Shown here one piece after another: positions 53,573-63,077 of a stretch of DNA of 64,000 bases. Origin of the DNA: Hippea alviniae EP5-r. Lineage in GTDB: Bacteria; Campylobacterota_A; Desulfurellia; Desulfurellales; Hippeaceae. A program made the translations under genes and the position numbers. The stretch is taken from the NCBI RefSeq assembly GCF_000420385.1, contig NZ_ATUV01000001.1, positions 62,001-126,000 on the forward strand. The letters are read 5' to 3'. Under the pieces are notes generated by a model. It was not told where the DNA came from and made no database searches. It worked only from the letters and a program-made list of their open reading frames with translations. Numbering within the stretch: position 1 is the stretch's first letter; every line of letters begins with the position of its first letter.

Positions 53573-54520
53573 ATGTTTAAGACGAAGATTTGCGAACTGT
53601 TGGGTATAGAGTATCCGATAATTCAGGGTGGAATGGCATGGGTTTCTGATGCTATTTTGGCTGCAGCTGTCTCTGAAGCTGGCGGTTTGGGTATTATTGC
53701 AGCTGGTAATGCTCCGGCTGATTGGGTGGAGAATGAAATTATCAAAGCAAAAGAGATAACAGATAAGCCATTTGGCGTTAATATAATGCTTTTATCTCCC
53801 TATGTTGATGATGTTGTTGATGTTGTTATAAAGCATAAGATTAAGGTTATAACGACTGGTGCTGGAAGTCCTGGCAAGTATATGGATAGGTTTAAAGAGA
53901 TAGGAGCTAAGGTTATACCTGTGGTTGCATCTGTTGCCTTGGCAAAGAGAATGGAGAAAGAAGGTGCAGATGCGGTTGTTGCAGAAGGTATGGAATCTGG
54001 TGGCCATATAGGTGAGCTTACAACTATAGCACTTGTGCCGCAGGTTGTTGATGCTGTTGATATTCCCGTTATAGCAGCAGGTGGTATAGCAGACGGAAGG
54101 GGTTTTGTTGCAGCACTTGCCTTGGGTGCCCAAGGCGTTCAGATGGGAACAAGGTTTGTGGCATCTGTTGAGTGCACGATATCAGAAGCTTACAAAAAGG
54201 TTATTGTTGAAGCCAAAGATAGGGATACGGTTATTACAGGCAGAACAACAGGCCATCCCGTTAGAATTATAAAAAACAAGCTTGCACGAGAGTTTATGAA
54301 GCTTGAAAATAGCGGAGCGACAAAGGAAGAGCTTGAAAAGTTTGGTGAAGGCAGGCTTAGACTTGCAGCAAGGGAAGGTGATGTGAAAAACGGCTCTGTT
54401 ATGGCTGGTCAGATTGCCGGTCTAATTAACGATATAAAACCTGTATCTAAAATTATATCCGATATTATGAGAGAAGCTGAAGAAGTTTTATCAAACTTAA
54501 GCAGATTGGGAGATAGGTGA
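53573..54520 (+). CDS. fabK: FMN-dependent enoyl-ACP reductase II
   Basis: The product is 315 residues of the nitronate monooxygenase/FabK TIM-barrel group. YPIIQGGMAWVSD near 14, GVNIMLLSP near 68, AEGMESGGHIGEL near 138 with the likely catalytic His, and AAGGIADGRG near 172 agree with FabK. It reduces enoyl-ACP with FMN and NAD(P)H, in the position where other bacteria use FabI. No fabI is in the window. The operon context makes FabK more likely than nitronate monooxygenase. It overlaps fabD. Confidence 0.92.
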   Translation: MFKTKICELLGIEYPIIQGGMAWVSDAILAAAVSEAGGLGIIAAGNAPADWVENEIIKAKEITDKPFGVNIMLLSPYVDDVVDVVIKHKIKVITTGAGSPGKYMDRFKEIGAKVIPVVASVALAKRMEKEGADAVVAEGMESGGHIGELTTIALVPQVVDAVDIPVIAAGGIADGRGFVAALALGAQGVQMGTRFVASVECTISEAYKKVIVEAKDRDTVITGRTTGHPVRIIKNKLAREFMKLENSGATKEELEKFGEGRLRLAAREGDVKNGSVMAGQIAGLINDIKPVSKIISDIMREAEEVLSNLSRLGDR

Positions 54521-55455
54521 TGAGATTTTTGATGTTTACGGGTCAAGGTTCCCAGTTTGTTGGAATGGGAAAAGATTTGTATGAGAGCTTTGATGTTGTA
54601 AAAGAGACATTTAATAAAGCTAATAATGTGTTGGGTTTTGACTTGGTCAATATGATGTTTAACGGGCCTGAGAAAACCTTGACATTAACTGAGAATGCTC
54701 AGCCTGCGATACTCACCGTTTCTGTTGCAATTTACAATCTTTTGAAGAGTGAGACGGACTTTGATTTTGATTTGGCTGCAGGTCATTCGCTTGGTGAGTA
54801 TTCTGCGCTTGTTGCTGCAGGCTCTTTGGGTTTTGAAGATGCCGTTTTTGCCGTTCATAAAAGGGGCAAGTTTATGCAACAGGCTGTGCCAGAAGGCGTT
54901 GGTGCTATGGCTGCTATTCTCACAGACAAGCATAGTGAAGTTGAAGAGTTGTGTAAGCAGACGAGCAAAAGCTTAAAGAACGGTTATTGCCAGATAGCCA
55001 ATTACAACGCAAAGAAGCAGGTTATAGTGTCTGGTTATAAAGAAGGCGTTGATAAGGTTTGCGAGCTTGCAAGAGAGAAGAAGTTGGGTAAGGTTATACC
55101 TTTGAGTGTCTCTGCTCCATTTCACTGTGCTTTGATGGAGCCAGTTAAAGAGCAGATGAGCAAGGTGCTCGATGGGATACACTTTTCAAAACCGAATAGA
55201 AGGGTTATAGAGAATACAAAATCCGATGTTATAGACTCAGAAGATAACATAAAGGAGTATCTGATAAATCAGATTACAGAGCCTGTTAGATGGATTGATA
55301 ATGTTAATAGGGCTATTGAGCTTGGTTGTGATGAGTTTGTTGAGTTTGGGCCTAAAAATGTGCTTGCTTCTATGTTAAAAAGGGAATTAAGGAAAGCAAA
55401 CATAAACTATGTTGTTGACTTAGAAAGCTATAATGACTATAAGGATAAGGTATGA
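54520..55455 (+). CDS. fabD: Malonyl-CoA:ACP transacylase
   Basis: The product is 311 residues. It loads malonyl groups on acyl carrier protein. FTGQGSQFVGMG at the start, GHSLGEYSAL with the catalytic Ser near 88, and SAPFHCALM with His near 199 are intact. I chose ATG 54520, which shares one base with the fabK stop; GTG 54517 is just before it. It overlaps fabG by 4 bases. Confidence 0.95.
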   Translation: MRFLMFTGQGSQFVGMGKDLYESFDVVKETFNKANNVLGFDLVNMMFNGPEKTLTLTENAQPAILTVSVAIYNLLKSETDFDFDLAAGHSLGEYSALVAAGSLGFEDAVFAVHKRGKFMQQAVPEGVGAMAAILTDKHSEVEELCKQTSKSLKNGYCQIANYNAKKQVIVSGYKEGVDKVCELAREKKLGKVIPLSVSAPFHCALMEPVKEQMSKVLDGIHFSKPNRRVIENTKSDVIDSEDNIKEYLINQITEPVRWIDNVNRAIELGCDEFVEFGPKNVLASMLKRELRKANINYVVDLESYNDYKDKV

Positions 55456-56195
55456 GTTTTAAGGGAACTGTTGCTTTGATTACTGGCGCTTCAAAGGGCA
55501 TAGGCGCTCAGATAGCTTATCAGCTTGCAAAAAAGGGTTTAACCGTTATAGTTAATTACTCTCACAGTAAAGATAAAGCAGAAGAGTTGTGCGAAAGAAT
55601 AAAAGCCGAAGGTGGAAACTGCGAAGTTTGTGGTTTTGATGTTAGCGATTTTGAGCAGGTTGGTGATGCTGTATCTGAGTTAATAAAAAAGCACAAGAGA
55701 ATAGATTACCTTGTAAACAACGCTGGCATTACCGATGACGATTTGATAATGAGAATGAGCAAGGAGAAAATAGATAGGGTAATAGATGTGAATTTAAAAG
55801 GTGCTCTGTATTGCTCAAAGCATGTTAGCAGGTGGATGATAAAAAACAGATTTGGTGTTATCGTTAATATATCAAGCGTTATAGGTTTGATGGGTAATGC
55901 AGGCCAGAGTAATTATGCAGCAAGTAAGGCTGGTCTTATAGGACTGACAAAATCTTTGGCTAAAGAGCTTGGAGCAAGAAACATCAGGGTTAATGCTGTT
56001 GCACCGGGCTATATAGAGACGGATATGACGGCTGTTTTGACTGATGAGCAGAAAAAAGCTCTGATGGAGAGTATAGCTATAAAGAGACTTGGAACAACGG
56101 AAGATGTAGCGAATCTTGTTGAGTTTTTATTGAGTGAAGAAGCGTCTTACATTACAGGTGAAGTTATTAATATCAGTGGCGGATTATACATTTGA
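55452..56195 (+). CDS. fabG: 3-oxoacyl-ACP reductase
   Basis: The product is 247 residues, a short-chain dehydrogenase. It has the NADP loop TGASKGIGAQIA near 12, NNAG near 89, the catalytic Ser in NISSVIG and Tyr-x-x-x-Lys in NYAASKAG near 153, and GYIETDMT near 187. It reduces 3-oxoacyl-ACP in the elongation cycle. The gene sits inside the fab operon. Confidence 0.95.
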   Translation: MSFKGTVALITGASKGIGAQIAYQLAKKGLTVIVNYSHSKDKAEELCERIKAEGGNCEVCGFDVSDFEQVGDAVSELIKKHKRIDYLVNNAGITDDDLIMRMSKEKIDRVIDVNLKGALYCSKHVSRWMIKNRFGVIVNISSVIGLMGNAGQSNYAASKAGLIGLTKSLAKELGARNIRVNAVAPGYIETDMTAVLTDEQKKALMESIAIKRLGTTEDVANLVEFLLSEEASYITGEVINISGGLYI

Positions 56196-56219
56196 AAATA
56201 AAAGAGGAGGGTTTAAAAG

Positions 56220-56456
56220 ATGAATGTAGCAGAAGAAGTAAAGAAGATTATTGTTGAGCAGTTGGGTGTTGACGAAGAAGAAGTTAAACCAGAAGCCAAG
56301 TTTATCGAAGATTTAGGCGCTGACTCTCTTGACACTGTTGAGCTTGTTATGGCTATGGAAGAGAAGTTTGGCATCGACATTCCAGATTCTGATGCAAGCA
56401 AGATTATAACGGTTCAGGATGCGATAGATTATGTTGAATCCCATTTAAACAAGTAA
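56220..56456 (+). CDS. acpP: Acyl carrier protein
   Basis: The product is 78 residues, acidic. The phosphopantetheine attachment Ser36 lies in [17 protein letters not shown], the standard motif. GAGGAGGG precedes the ATG. Position between fabG and fabF is the usual one. Confidence 0.96.
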   Translation: MNVAEEVKKIIVEQLGVDEEEVKPEAKFIEDLGADSLDTVELVMAMEEKFGIDIPDSDASKIITVQDAIDYVESHLNK

Positions 56457-56465
56457 GAGAAGGCG

Positions 56466-57698
56466 ATGCGAAGGGTAGTTGTAACCGGAGTTGGAGCTAT
56501 AACTCCTGTTGGACTTACGGCTGATGAAAGTTTTAAAAATGCCTGCAAGGGTATAAGCGGCATAGATAGAATAACGCGCTTTGACCCTTCCAATTACACC
56601 GTTCAGATAGCAGGTGAAGTTAAAGGATTTGACCCGACAAAGTATGTGGATAAAAAGGATGTAAAGAAGATAGACCTGTTTTCTCTTTATGCCATTGCAG
56701 CGACACAGGAAGCAGTTGAAAATGCCGGTTTAGAGATTGAAAAGGAGAATCCTTTTAGGGTTGGTGTAAGTGTTGGCAGTGGTATAGGTGGACTGCAGAC
56801 AATAGAAAAGTATAACGAAGCGCTGCTTAAAAGGGGTCAAAAAGGCGTATCGCCGTTTTTCATACCTGTTGCCGTTATAAATATGGCAGCGGGCAATATA
56901 GCAATGAAGTTTGGATTTAAAGGACCCAACTTTAGCGATGTTACGGCTTGTGCGACTGGAACACACTCCATAGGTTTAGGTGCCCGTTGTATAGCTTACG
57001 GTGATGCTGATGTTATGATTTGTGGCGGCACAGAGTCAACGATTACACCTTTGGCGGTAAGCGGCTTTGCCAATATGAAAGCACTCTCAACGAGAAACGA
57101 TGAGCCACAGAAGGCATCTCGTCCGTTTGATAAGGATAGGGATGGATTTATCATAGGAGAAGGTGCCGGCATTCTTGTTTTGGAAGAGTATGAGCATGCA
57201 AAGAAGAGAGGGGCACCAATTTTAGCCGAATTTGTCGGTTTTGGTATGAGCGATGACGCTTATCACTTTACAGCTCCAGACCCAGAAGGCGACGGTGCAA
57301 CATACGCTATGCAGATGGCTTTGAATGATGCAAAACTCAATCCTGAAGATGTCGATTATCTCAATGCTCATGGAACATCAACCTACTTTAACGATATCAT
57401 TGAGACAAAAGCCATAAAAAGGGTATTTGGAGATTATGCTTATAAGCTTACGATAAGCTCAACAAAATCTGTTACAGGGCATCTGCTTGGTGCTGCAGGT
57501 GGCGTTGAAGCTGTATTTAGCGTTCTCGCTTTGAAAAACGGCATAATTCCACCGACGATGAATTTGGATAATCCGGATGAAGAGTGTGACCTGTTCTATA
57601 CGCCTAATGAAGCGATAGAAAAGGATATCAGAGTCGCTATGTCTAACTCGTTTGGGTTTGGTGGAACAAACGCCGTTGTGATATTTAAGAAGATTTAA
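56466..57698 (+). CDS. fabF: 3-oxoacyl-ACP synthase II
   Basis: The product is 410 residues. It elongates acyl-ACP with malonyl-ACP. The nucleophile Cys lies in [12 protein letters not shown] near 163, and two His residues in [11 protein letters not shown] near 301 and [13 protein letters not shown] near 336. The Gly-rich C-terminus [14 protein letters not shown] is complete. It is the last gene before the terminator at 57701. Confidence 0.96.
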   Translation: MRRVVVTGVGAITPVGLTADESFKNACKGISGIDRITRFDPSNYTVQIAGEVKGFDPTKYVDKKDVKKIDLFSLYAIAATQEAVENAGLEIEKENPFRVGVSVGSGIGGLQTIEKYNEALLKRGQKGVSPFFIPVAVINMAAGNIAMKFGFKGPNFSDVTACATGTHSIGLGARCIAYGDADVMICGGTESTITPLAVSGFANMKALSTRNDEPQKASRPFDKDRDGFIIGEGAGILVLEEYEHAKKRGAPILAEFVGFGMSDDAYHFTAPDPEGDGATYAMQMALNDAKLNPEDVDYLNAHGTSTYFNDIIETKAIKRVFGDYAYKLTISSTKSVTGHLLGAAGGVEAVFSVLALKNGIIPPTMNLDNPDEECDLFYTPNEAIEKDIRVAMSNSFGFGGTNAVVIFKKI

Positions 57699-57700
57699 GC

Positions 57701-57728
57701 AGGGTGGTGTTTGCCACCCTTTCTTTTT
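57701..57728 (+). terminator. Rho-independent terminator of the fab operon
   Basis: AGGGTGG (57701-57707) pairs with CCACCCT (57714-57720), followed by TTCTTTTT. The gph ATG follows the T-tract immediately. Confidence 0.85.
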
Positions 57729-58379
57729 ATGAAAGCCACATCTATCTTTTTTGACTTAGACGGAACACTCATAGATTCAAAATTGGATTTGGCAAATAGT
57801 CTTAATGCTGCATTTGAAGCCTTCTCTTTGCCAACCCTTGATAATGAAAGAATTTATAGTTTTGTTGGCAATGGTGTAAGGCGTTTGATAGAAGACTCGT
57901 TAAGGTTTGTTAATGCTCTGGATAAATTCGACGATGTTTTTTACTATTTTCTTTCTCATTATGACGAACATCTTCTTGTAAATACAAAACTCTATGATGG
58001 TGTTGAAGAGTTGCTTGAGAAACTAAAGAGCAAAGATAAAAAGCTGTTTGTTATAACAAATAAAAGCTTCAGATTTGCATATAAGATACTCAAAGGACTT
58101 GGCGTTGATAAGCTGTTTGATGAAATTGTCGGCGGCGATACATTTTCAGCAAAAAAGCCAGACCCTATGCCCATTATTGAGCTGTCAAAAAAGCACAATG
58201 TAAAGCTTTCTTCTGCTATAGTTGTTGGTGATTCAGAAAACGACATAGAAGCTGCAAAAAGGGCTAATGTTAGTGTTGGCTGGGCAGCTTACGGCTTTAG
58301 GGATAGAGAGATACTAAAGCTTTACAATGTCGATTTTGTTATAGAAAAACCCAAAGAGCTGCTTAATGTGATTGAATAA
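57729..58379 (+). CDS. gph: HAD-family phosphatase, phosphoglycolate phosphatase-like
   Basis: The product is 216 residues. HAD motifs are FFDLDGTLIDS (residues 6-16), TNKSF near 100, KP in SAKKPDPMP near 142 and GDSENDIEAAKRA near 164. A helical cap (about 18-80) places it in the Gph/PGP class I group. The substrate could be phosphoglycolate, pyrophosphate or another small phosphate. There is no ribosome-binding site: the ATG comes right after the fab terminator. The 3' end overlaps the convergent zapE by 17 bases. Confidence 0.85.
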   Translation: MKATSIFFDLDGTLIDSKLDLANSLNAAFEAFSLPTLDNERIYSFVGNGVRRLIEDSLRFVNALDKFDDVFYYFLSHYDEHLLVNTKLYDGVEELLEKLKSKDKKLFVITNKSFRFAYKILKGLGVDKLFDEIVGGDTFSAKKPDPMPIIELSKKHNVKLSSAIVVGDSENDIEAAKRANVSVGWAAYGFRDREILKLYNVDFVIEKPKELLNVIE

Positions 58380-59409
58380 GAAAACACTTCTCGGATAAGC
58401 GTGATATACACCTGCCTATCTTTGATTTGAATTTTCCATCTTTTAAATCTGGATGAAAAACACTCAATAAGTCTGTCTGACTTGTTGCGAATATCTCAAC
58501 ATCTCCATAATAAAGCGTGTCTATAAGGTGAGTAAAACGCAAAGCATCGGGCAGTTCTGTGTCTTTAAACGGCCTTAGATTTTCTATAAACAGAGCATCT
58601 AATTTGTATGAGAAGTTTGCATATTTTGTTGGGTGTATCTCCCTTAATTGTTTGAGTAGTTCTTCAAATGTTATGAACATTTTGTATCTTCCCTTCGTTT
58701 CGTACTGTTCGAACATCTCTTTTAAACTCTTTGCTTTCTTGTTTAAGTCAATATTTTTGCACTTTATTCTATAGTCTTTGCCGTCGATTATTATTGTCTC
58801 GAATGCTTCTATTAGGCTTCCGATTCTCTCTTTGAACATTAGTATGTCTAACTTTCTTGCACCAAGCTCTGTTGGAAGGGCGTTTGATGTTGTTATTACC
58901 ACGCTGTCTGTTTTGTTGACTTCCCTTATGAAGTTTATACCCGTCATTGCATCGCCTGGGTCGTCTAACTCAAACTCATCAAGCAGTATTAAGTCAAATC
59001 TCTCTGTTAGCATCTGAACGACTTTCATTAGTGTGTAATGAGATACAAGATACATAAGATCGGCAAACGATAGAAATATGCTTTTGCCTTTATATGCGTT
59101 GCCTACAGATGCAAGCAAGTGGGTTTTGCCAACTCCGAATACGCCGTCTAAGTATATGTTTTTGGGTTTTTTGGCTTTAAAGAATTTTCTCAATAGTGCG
59201 TTTTTTGGTTGTTTTTTTCTGAATTGTTCATACTCTTTGACAAAGTTTTTTAATCTTTCAACAGCGGCTCTTTGTGATGGATACTCATCATTTGGTATGT
59301 AATTGTCAAAAGAGCAGTTTTTGAATTTTGGCGGTATTGCATTGTGCGTCACGATCTCTTCTATCGGCGCTTTGAAGTCTATCTGGCTTAGTGTTATAAT
59401 GTTTTCCAT
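58363..59409 (-). CDS. zapE: AFG1/ZapE-family ATPase
   Basis: The product is 348 residues. Walker A is DGVFGVGKTHLL near 93 and Walker B LILLDEFELDDPGDAM near 145; the second is highly characteristic of AFG1/ZapE ATPases. E. coli ZapE acts at the division ring under stress; the mitochondrial homologue handles misfolded respiratory proteins. ATG 59409 is preceded by AAGGA; the frame opens earlier at 59448 but overlaps the upstream gene. It lies 2 bases after the radical SAM gene. Confidence 0.88.
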   Translation of the reverse strand: MENIITLSQIDFKAPIEEIVTHNAIPPKFKNCSFDNYIPNDEYPSQRAAVERLKNFVKEYEQFRKKQPKNALLRKFFKAKKPKNIYLDGVFGVGKTHLLASVGNAYKGKSIFLSFADLMYLVSHYTLMKVVQMLTERFDLILLDEFELDDPGDAMTGINFIREVNKTDSVVITTSNALPTELGARKLDILMFKERIGSLIEAFETIIIDGKDYRIKCKNIDLNKKAKSLKEMFEQYETKGRYKMFITFEELLKQLREIHPTKYANFSYKLDALFIENLRPFKDTELPDALRFTHLIDTLYYGDVEIFATSQTDLLSVFHPDLKDGKFKSKIGRCISRLSEKCFLIQSH

Positions 59410-59411
59410 AG

Positions 59412-60347
59412 CTAAATCCTTCCTTTTGATTTCAAAAATTGTATGCAAAAATCGTCCAATCTTGTCAGGCCTGCGTCTTTAGCATACTGCAAGGCTTCTA
59501 AATACTCATCATCTGTTATGGGTTTTGCTATCTCTTCAAATCTGTATGCTAAACCCAAAGGCCTGTATTGAGCCATAATATTTACATAGGTGTTTTTTGA
59601 TATCTCTTTTGCTATAAAGTTTACAATCTCTTTTGTTCCGGCAAGGCCGTTTGGCAAAACAAGGTGTCTGATTAGAAGCCCTTTCTTTGCTATGCCGTTT
59701 TCTATGATTAGGTCTCCAACCTGTTTGTGCATTATCTTTATCGCCTTTTTTGTTGTCTGCGGGTAATCTTTGGCTGATGAGTATAGTTCTGCGACTGTTG
59801 AATCCCAGTATTTAAAGTCAGGCATGTAAATATCTATAATTCCGTCAAGCAGATTTAAGGTTGATGGAAGCTCATAGCCGCTTGTATTGTAAACCAAAGG
59901 GATTTTAAGTCCCTTATTGATGGCTATCTTTAGTGCTTTTAAGAGTTGTGGAACGATGTGTGTCGGTGTTACGATGTTTATATTGTGGCATCCTTTTTTC
60001 TGAAGCTCTATCATCATGTTGGCGAATTCTTCTATAGTTGTTGAGTTACCTTCGCATAAATGGCTTGTTGATGCGTTTTGACAGTAGATACAGAGCAGAT
60101 TGCAGCATGAGATGAAGATAGTGCCTGAGCCGTTTTTGCCGACAAGCACACTCTCTTCTCCGAAATGTGGGAAGTAGTCGGCTATAACGGGAAGTTCTGC
60201 CGTGTTGCAGATGCCTTTTTTGCCTTTTAGTCTGTTTACCCTGCAGAGTCTCGGACAAATTCTGCAGGATTTTAACAACTCGTAGGCTTTTTCTATCTTT
60301 TCGTTTAATTTTCCTTCTTCGAATGTTTTCAGATAAATCGGTTCCAT
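59412..60347 (-). CDS. Radical SAM protein, PflA/PflX-like
   Basis: The product is 311 residues. An N-terminal Cys-rich segment (CRICPRLCRVNRLKGKKGIC, about 28-47) precedes the radical SAM cluster motif CCNLLCIYCQN, with ligands Cys-x-x-x-Cys-x-x-Cys near 81-88. It matches the PflX-type group annotated as pyruvate formate-lyase activating enzyme-related. No glycyl radical enzyme gene is present beside it, so the target is unknown. It is co-transcribed with zapE. Confidence 0.85.
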   Translation of the reverse strand: MEPIYLKTFEEGKLNEKIEKAYELLKSCRICPRLCRVNRLKGKKGICNTAELPVIADYFPHFGEESVLVGKNGSGTIFISCCNLLCIYCQNASTSHLCEGNSTTIEEFANMMIELQKKGCHNINIVTPTHIVPQLLKALKIAINKGLKIPLVYNTSGYELPSTLNLLDGIIDIYMPDFKYWDSTVAELYSSAKDYPQTTKKAIKIMHKQVGDLIIENGIAKKGLLIRHLVLPNGLAGTKEIVNFIAKEISKNTYVNIMAQYRPLGLAYRFEEIAKPITDDEYLEALQYAKDAGLTRLDDFCIQFLKSKGRI

Positions 60348-60420
60348 AAAAAATCCCGAATATTCTACTTATAAGTATGATTTTTTCAATCTTATATTGT
60401 TTTGATGGTAATTAGGGTAA

Positions 60421-60437
60421 GGCAGCCAGAGGCTGCC
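60421..60437 (-). terminator. Possible terminator after the acyl-CoA dehydrogenase gene
   Basis: On the minus strand GGCAGCC and GGCTGCC pair around a three-base loop just after the dehydrogenase stop. The T-tract that follows is weak (TTACCC), so termination may be incomplete. Confidence 0.5.
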
Positions 60438-60445
60438 TGTTTGAT

Positions 60446-61585
60446 TTATTTGCCTATGGTGGCTCTTGCGATTATTACCTTCATGATGTCGGATGTGCCG
60501 GCCGATGGCCCTAAAACGAAAGAGTCTCTCAAGAATCTTGTCACTACTGCTTCTTCTGTTACTCCATAGCCGCCCTGTATATCTACTGCCATTTTTGCTG
60601 CCTTTTGGGCTGCTTCGGTGGTGAAGTATTTTGCCATCGCAAACTCTAAGTCACTTCTCTGGCCTTTATCCTGTATGCTGGTGGCTCTGTAACCTAAAAG
60701 TCTGCCGATCTCTAAGTCCAGCCTCATCTCTGCTATCTTGTTTTGAATTGTTTGTAAATTACTTATGGGTTTTCCGTAGAGAATACGTTTTTTGGAGAAA
60801 TTTACTGTTATTTTGAGAAGGGTATCCATTATACCTAAGGCAACACCTACCATCCCTCCTCTACCTACTTCTCCTATAGCGCTCATTGCAACGCGCATAC
60901 CTTTGCCTTCCTGACCCAACAAGTTGGATGCTGGAACTTTACAGTTTTCAAGGAGAATCTCTCCAACACTGCATCCGTGCAAACCTATCTCATGCCACTC
61001 TTTTCCTCTTCTGAAACCTTCGAAAGTATCTTCTATTATGAGAGTTGAAAACGCTTTCGGATTTTCTGAGTCTTTGGCAAGCACTACAAAAGTATTTGCT
61101 ATAGGAGCGTTGGTTAGCATTATCTTTCTTCCGTTTAAGATGTAGAAGTCACCCTCTTTTTTGTAGGTAGTTTTTATTCCGGTTGGATCAGAACCGCCCG
61201 TGGCTTCGGTTACTGCAACCGTAGCAAGTTTTTCTCCGACTGCCAGACCCGGTAGATACTTTTGTTTCTGTTCGTCGTTTCCGAATTTTAAAATAGGTTC
61301 TATGCCCAATCCGAAGATTTGAAGCATCATTGCTACGCCAGGCGATACTTTTGCTATCTCTTCCAATGCTATAAGTCTCTCTGTGTACCCAAGACCCAAG
61401 CCGTTATACTCTTTTGGTATAAAGATGCCCGTAAGCTTTTCGTCTTTTAATGCTTCTACGACCTCCGGAAGAGCTACTTTTTTCTCTTCCATCTCTCTAA
61501 CTTTAGGTTTTATTTTTTTCTCCGTAAACTCTGCTACCTTTTTTCTGAAAATTTCCTGTTCTTCAGTAAAGGTGAAATCAATCAT
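60446..61585 (-). CDS. Acyl-CoA dehydrogenase
   Basis: The product is 379 residues, a standard-length flavin acyl-CoA dehydrogenase. ATVAVTEATGGSDPTGIKTT near 115 holds the FAD/substrate loop, and the C-terminal part has DIQGGYGVTEEAVVTRFLRDS near 340. The usual catalytic Glu position near residue 365 falls in GTSDIMK, where the family often has EGT; the exact base should be checked by alignment. It is last in an operon with a dehydratase-like protein and CoA-transferase, so it may handle a four- or five-carbon acyl-CoA. Confidence 0.9.
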   Translation of the reverse strand: MIDFTFTEEQEIFRKKVAEFTEKKIKPKVREMEEKKVALPEVVEALKDEKLTGIFIPKEYNGLGLGYTERLIALEEIAKVSPGVAMMLQIFGLGIEPILKFGNDEQKQKYLPGLAVGEKLATVAVTEATGGSDPTGIKTTYKKEGDFYILNGRKIMLTNAPIANTFVVLAKDSENPKAFSTLIIEDTFEGFRRGKEWHEIGLHGCSVGEILLENCKVPASNLLGQEGKGMRVAMSAIGEVGRGGMVGVALGIMDTLLKITVNFSKKRILYGKPISNLQTIQNKIAEMRLDLEIGRLLGYRATSIQDKGQRSDLEFAMAKYFTTEAAQKAAKMAVDIQGGYGVTEEAVVTRFLRDSFVLGPSAGTSDIMKVIIARATIGK

Positions 61586-61603
61586 CTCCTTACCCCCTTC
61601 CCG

Positions 61604-63058
61604 TTATTTTTTCTTTTGAGGCTCCTGCAGGTCTTCGTCTATATCCATTATCTTTTTAGCATATTCTACATACTTCTCAAATGGTGTAAATAGCCTTACG
61701 AACAGTCTTGCTCCGTCAGGAGAGCCGCCTCCGTGCATTGTTCCCGGTACACCCGCTCCAAGCGTCAACCACTCTACCAATCTTGCTATTTTTGCCCGTG
61801 TTATGCCCGAACCCTGTCCGGCTTTTAAGTATTTCTTTATCTTGTCCCCATATTTTGGGTCTTCTATGTCTTCGTAGGCTGGTAGACAACCTGTCTCAAC
61901 TATTCCTCCGCCAATTTCTTGAGCAAGTCTTTTGGTTTCGTATGGAAGGGTAGCAACCTGAACCTTGTTTGCATTTGCCAATAACGGGTCAGGGAAGTAT
62001 ACACCTGAGCTGTGTTGTTTGCCCAGAGCTATTGCCCCTATACCGAGGCCATAGGTTACTTCGTTGTTTATTGACATGGCTATGAGTTTATCCATGAATA
62101 TTTTGGATGCTAAGCCATTTGCTCTTGCCATCAGTACGGATGCGCCTATCATGACGTCTCCCTGTCCGGCCACGCATGCACCTATGCAGGCTCTGTATGT
62201 TGAAGTGAAATATGTTATTATGTCGCGTGTGTATTTGTATTCTCCGCACATAAATACGCGTTCGTTGGGCACAAATACATCGTCAAAAATCAGATATGCC
62301 TGAGTTATGCCGGTTTTTGGCATATCAAAGTTGTCTTTGAGTTCTCTTAAGTCGCTGGGTCTTGTTGTTTCGATAATGGTCAGTCCTTCTATGTCTCTCG
62401 GCACAACACATGCTACAGCGAAATCTTTGTCGCTTTCACCGTAAACTCCGCCTGGGAGTATGAATATTTCATTTGCTGCAGCTACGCCGCATATCATTAC
62501 TTTTGCACCGCGAATTACTATGCCATCTTCCCTTTTTTCTACGACTCTGATGTTTGTATCTAAATCTTCTTGTTGGGATGGTTTTTTGCTTCTATCTCCT
62601 TTTGCATCTGTTAATGCACCGGATACGGCCAAACTGTTTTCTTGGGCGTATAAAATCCATTTTTTCAGTCTCTCGTGGTAATCTGTGCCAAATTCTTTAT
62701 CTATATCTTGTGTTACGGCATACATAACATTCTGACAGTTCCATCCTACGCATACAGCTCCCGTGCATGTTCCTGTTAGTCTGTAGCATGTTCTTTTCAT
62801 TCTTGAATTGGCTATAACATCTTCTTCGCTCATCATAAGGGAGTTAAATCTAAAAATTTTCTCTCCGGTTAGCTTTGATGTTGTGGTAAATATTTCTTCG
62901 TATTCCGGATCGTATCCTGCAGCAAAACATCTGCTATGACTCTCTACGGTTCTTTTTGTGGCCGGGTCTGTAGTAACATCTTCAATAAGTTTTCCAAATT
63001 TGTAAATGTTTGGCCTCATTTTCCTCAAAGACTCTTTGTACTCCTCAGCAGTTTTCAT
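61604..63058 (-). CDS. 4-hydroxybutyryl-CoA dehydratase-like (HpaB/AbfD family) protein
   Basis: The product is 484 residues. It matches the AbfD/4-hydroxyphenylacetate 3-hydroxylase family in length and pattern (RCFAAGYDPEYEEI, RTCYRLTGTC, MHGGGSPDGARL). AbfD makes crotonyl-CoA from 4-hydroxybutyryl-CoA with an FAD and a 4Fe-4S cluster held by Cys99, Cys103, His292 and Cys299. Here Cys98 and Cys103 are spaced by five, the His position reads Tyr288, and Cys295 is kept. The reaction is therefore uncertain. ATG 63058 follows TTAGGAGG. It is between the dehydrogenase and CoA-transferase genes. Confidence 0.75.
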   Translation of the reverse strand: MKTAEEYKESLRKMRPNIYKFGKLIEDVTTDPATKRTVESHSRCFAAGYDPEYEEIFTTTSKLTGEKIFRFNSLMMSEEDVIANSRMKRTCYRLTGTCTGAVCVGWNCQNVMYAVTQDIDKEFGTDYHERLKKWILYAQENSLAVSGALTDAKGDRSKKPSQQEDLDTNIRVVEKREDGIVIRGAKVMICGVAAANEIFILPGGVYGESDKDFAVACVVPRDIEGLTIIETTRPSDLRELKDNFDMPKTGITQAYLIFDDVFVPNERVFMCGEYKYTRDIITYFTSTYRACIGACVAGQGDVMIGASVLMARANGLASKIFMDKLIAMSINNEVTYGLGIGAIALGKQHSSGVYFPDPLLANANKVQVATLPYETKRLAQEIGGGIVETGCLPAYEDIEDPKYGDKIKKYLKAGQGSGITRAKIARLVEWLTLGAGVPGTMHGGGSPDGARLFVRLFTPFEKYVEYAKKIMDIDEDLQEPQKKK

Positions 63059-63077
63059 TGTAACACCTCCTAAAAAA

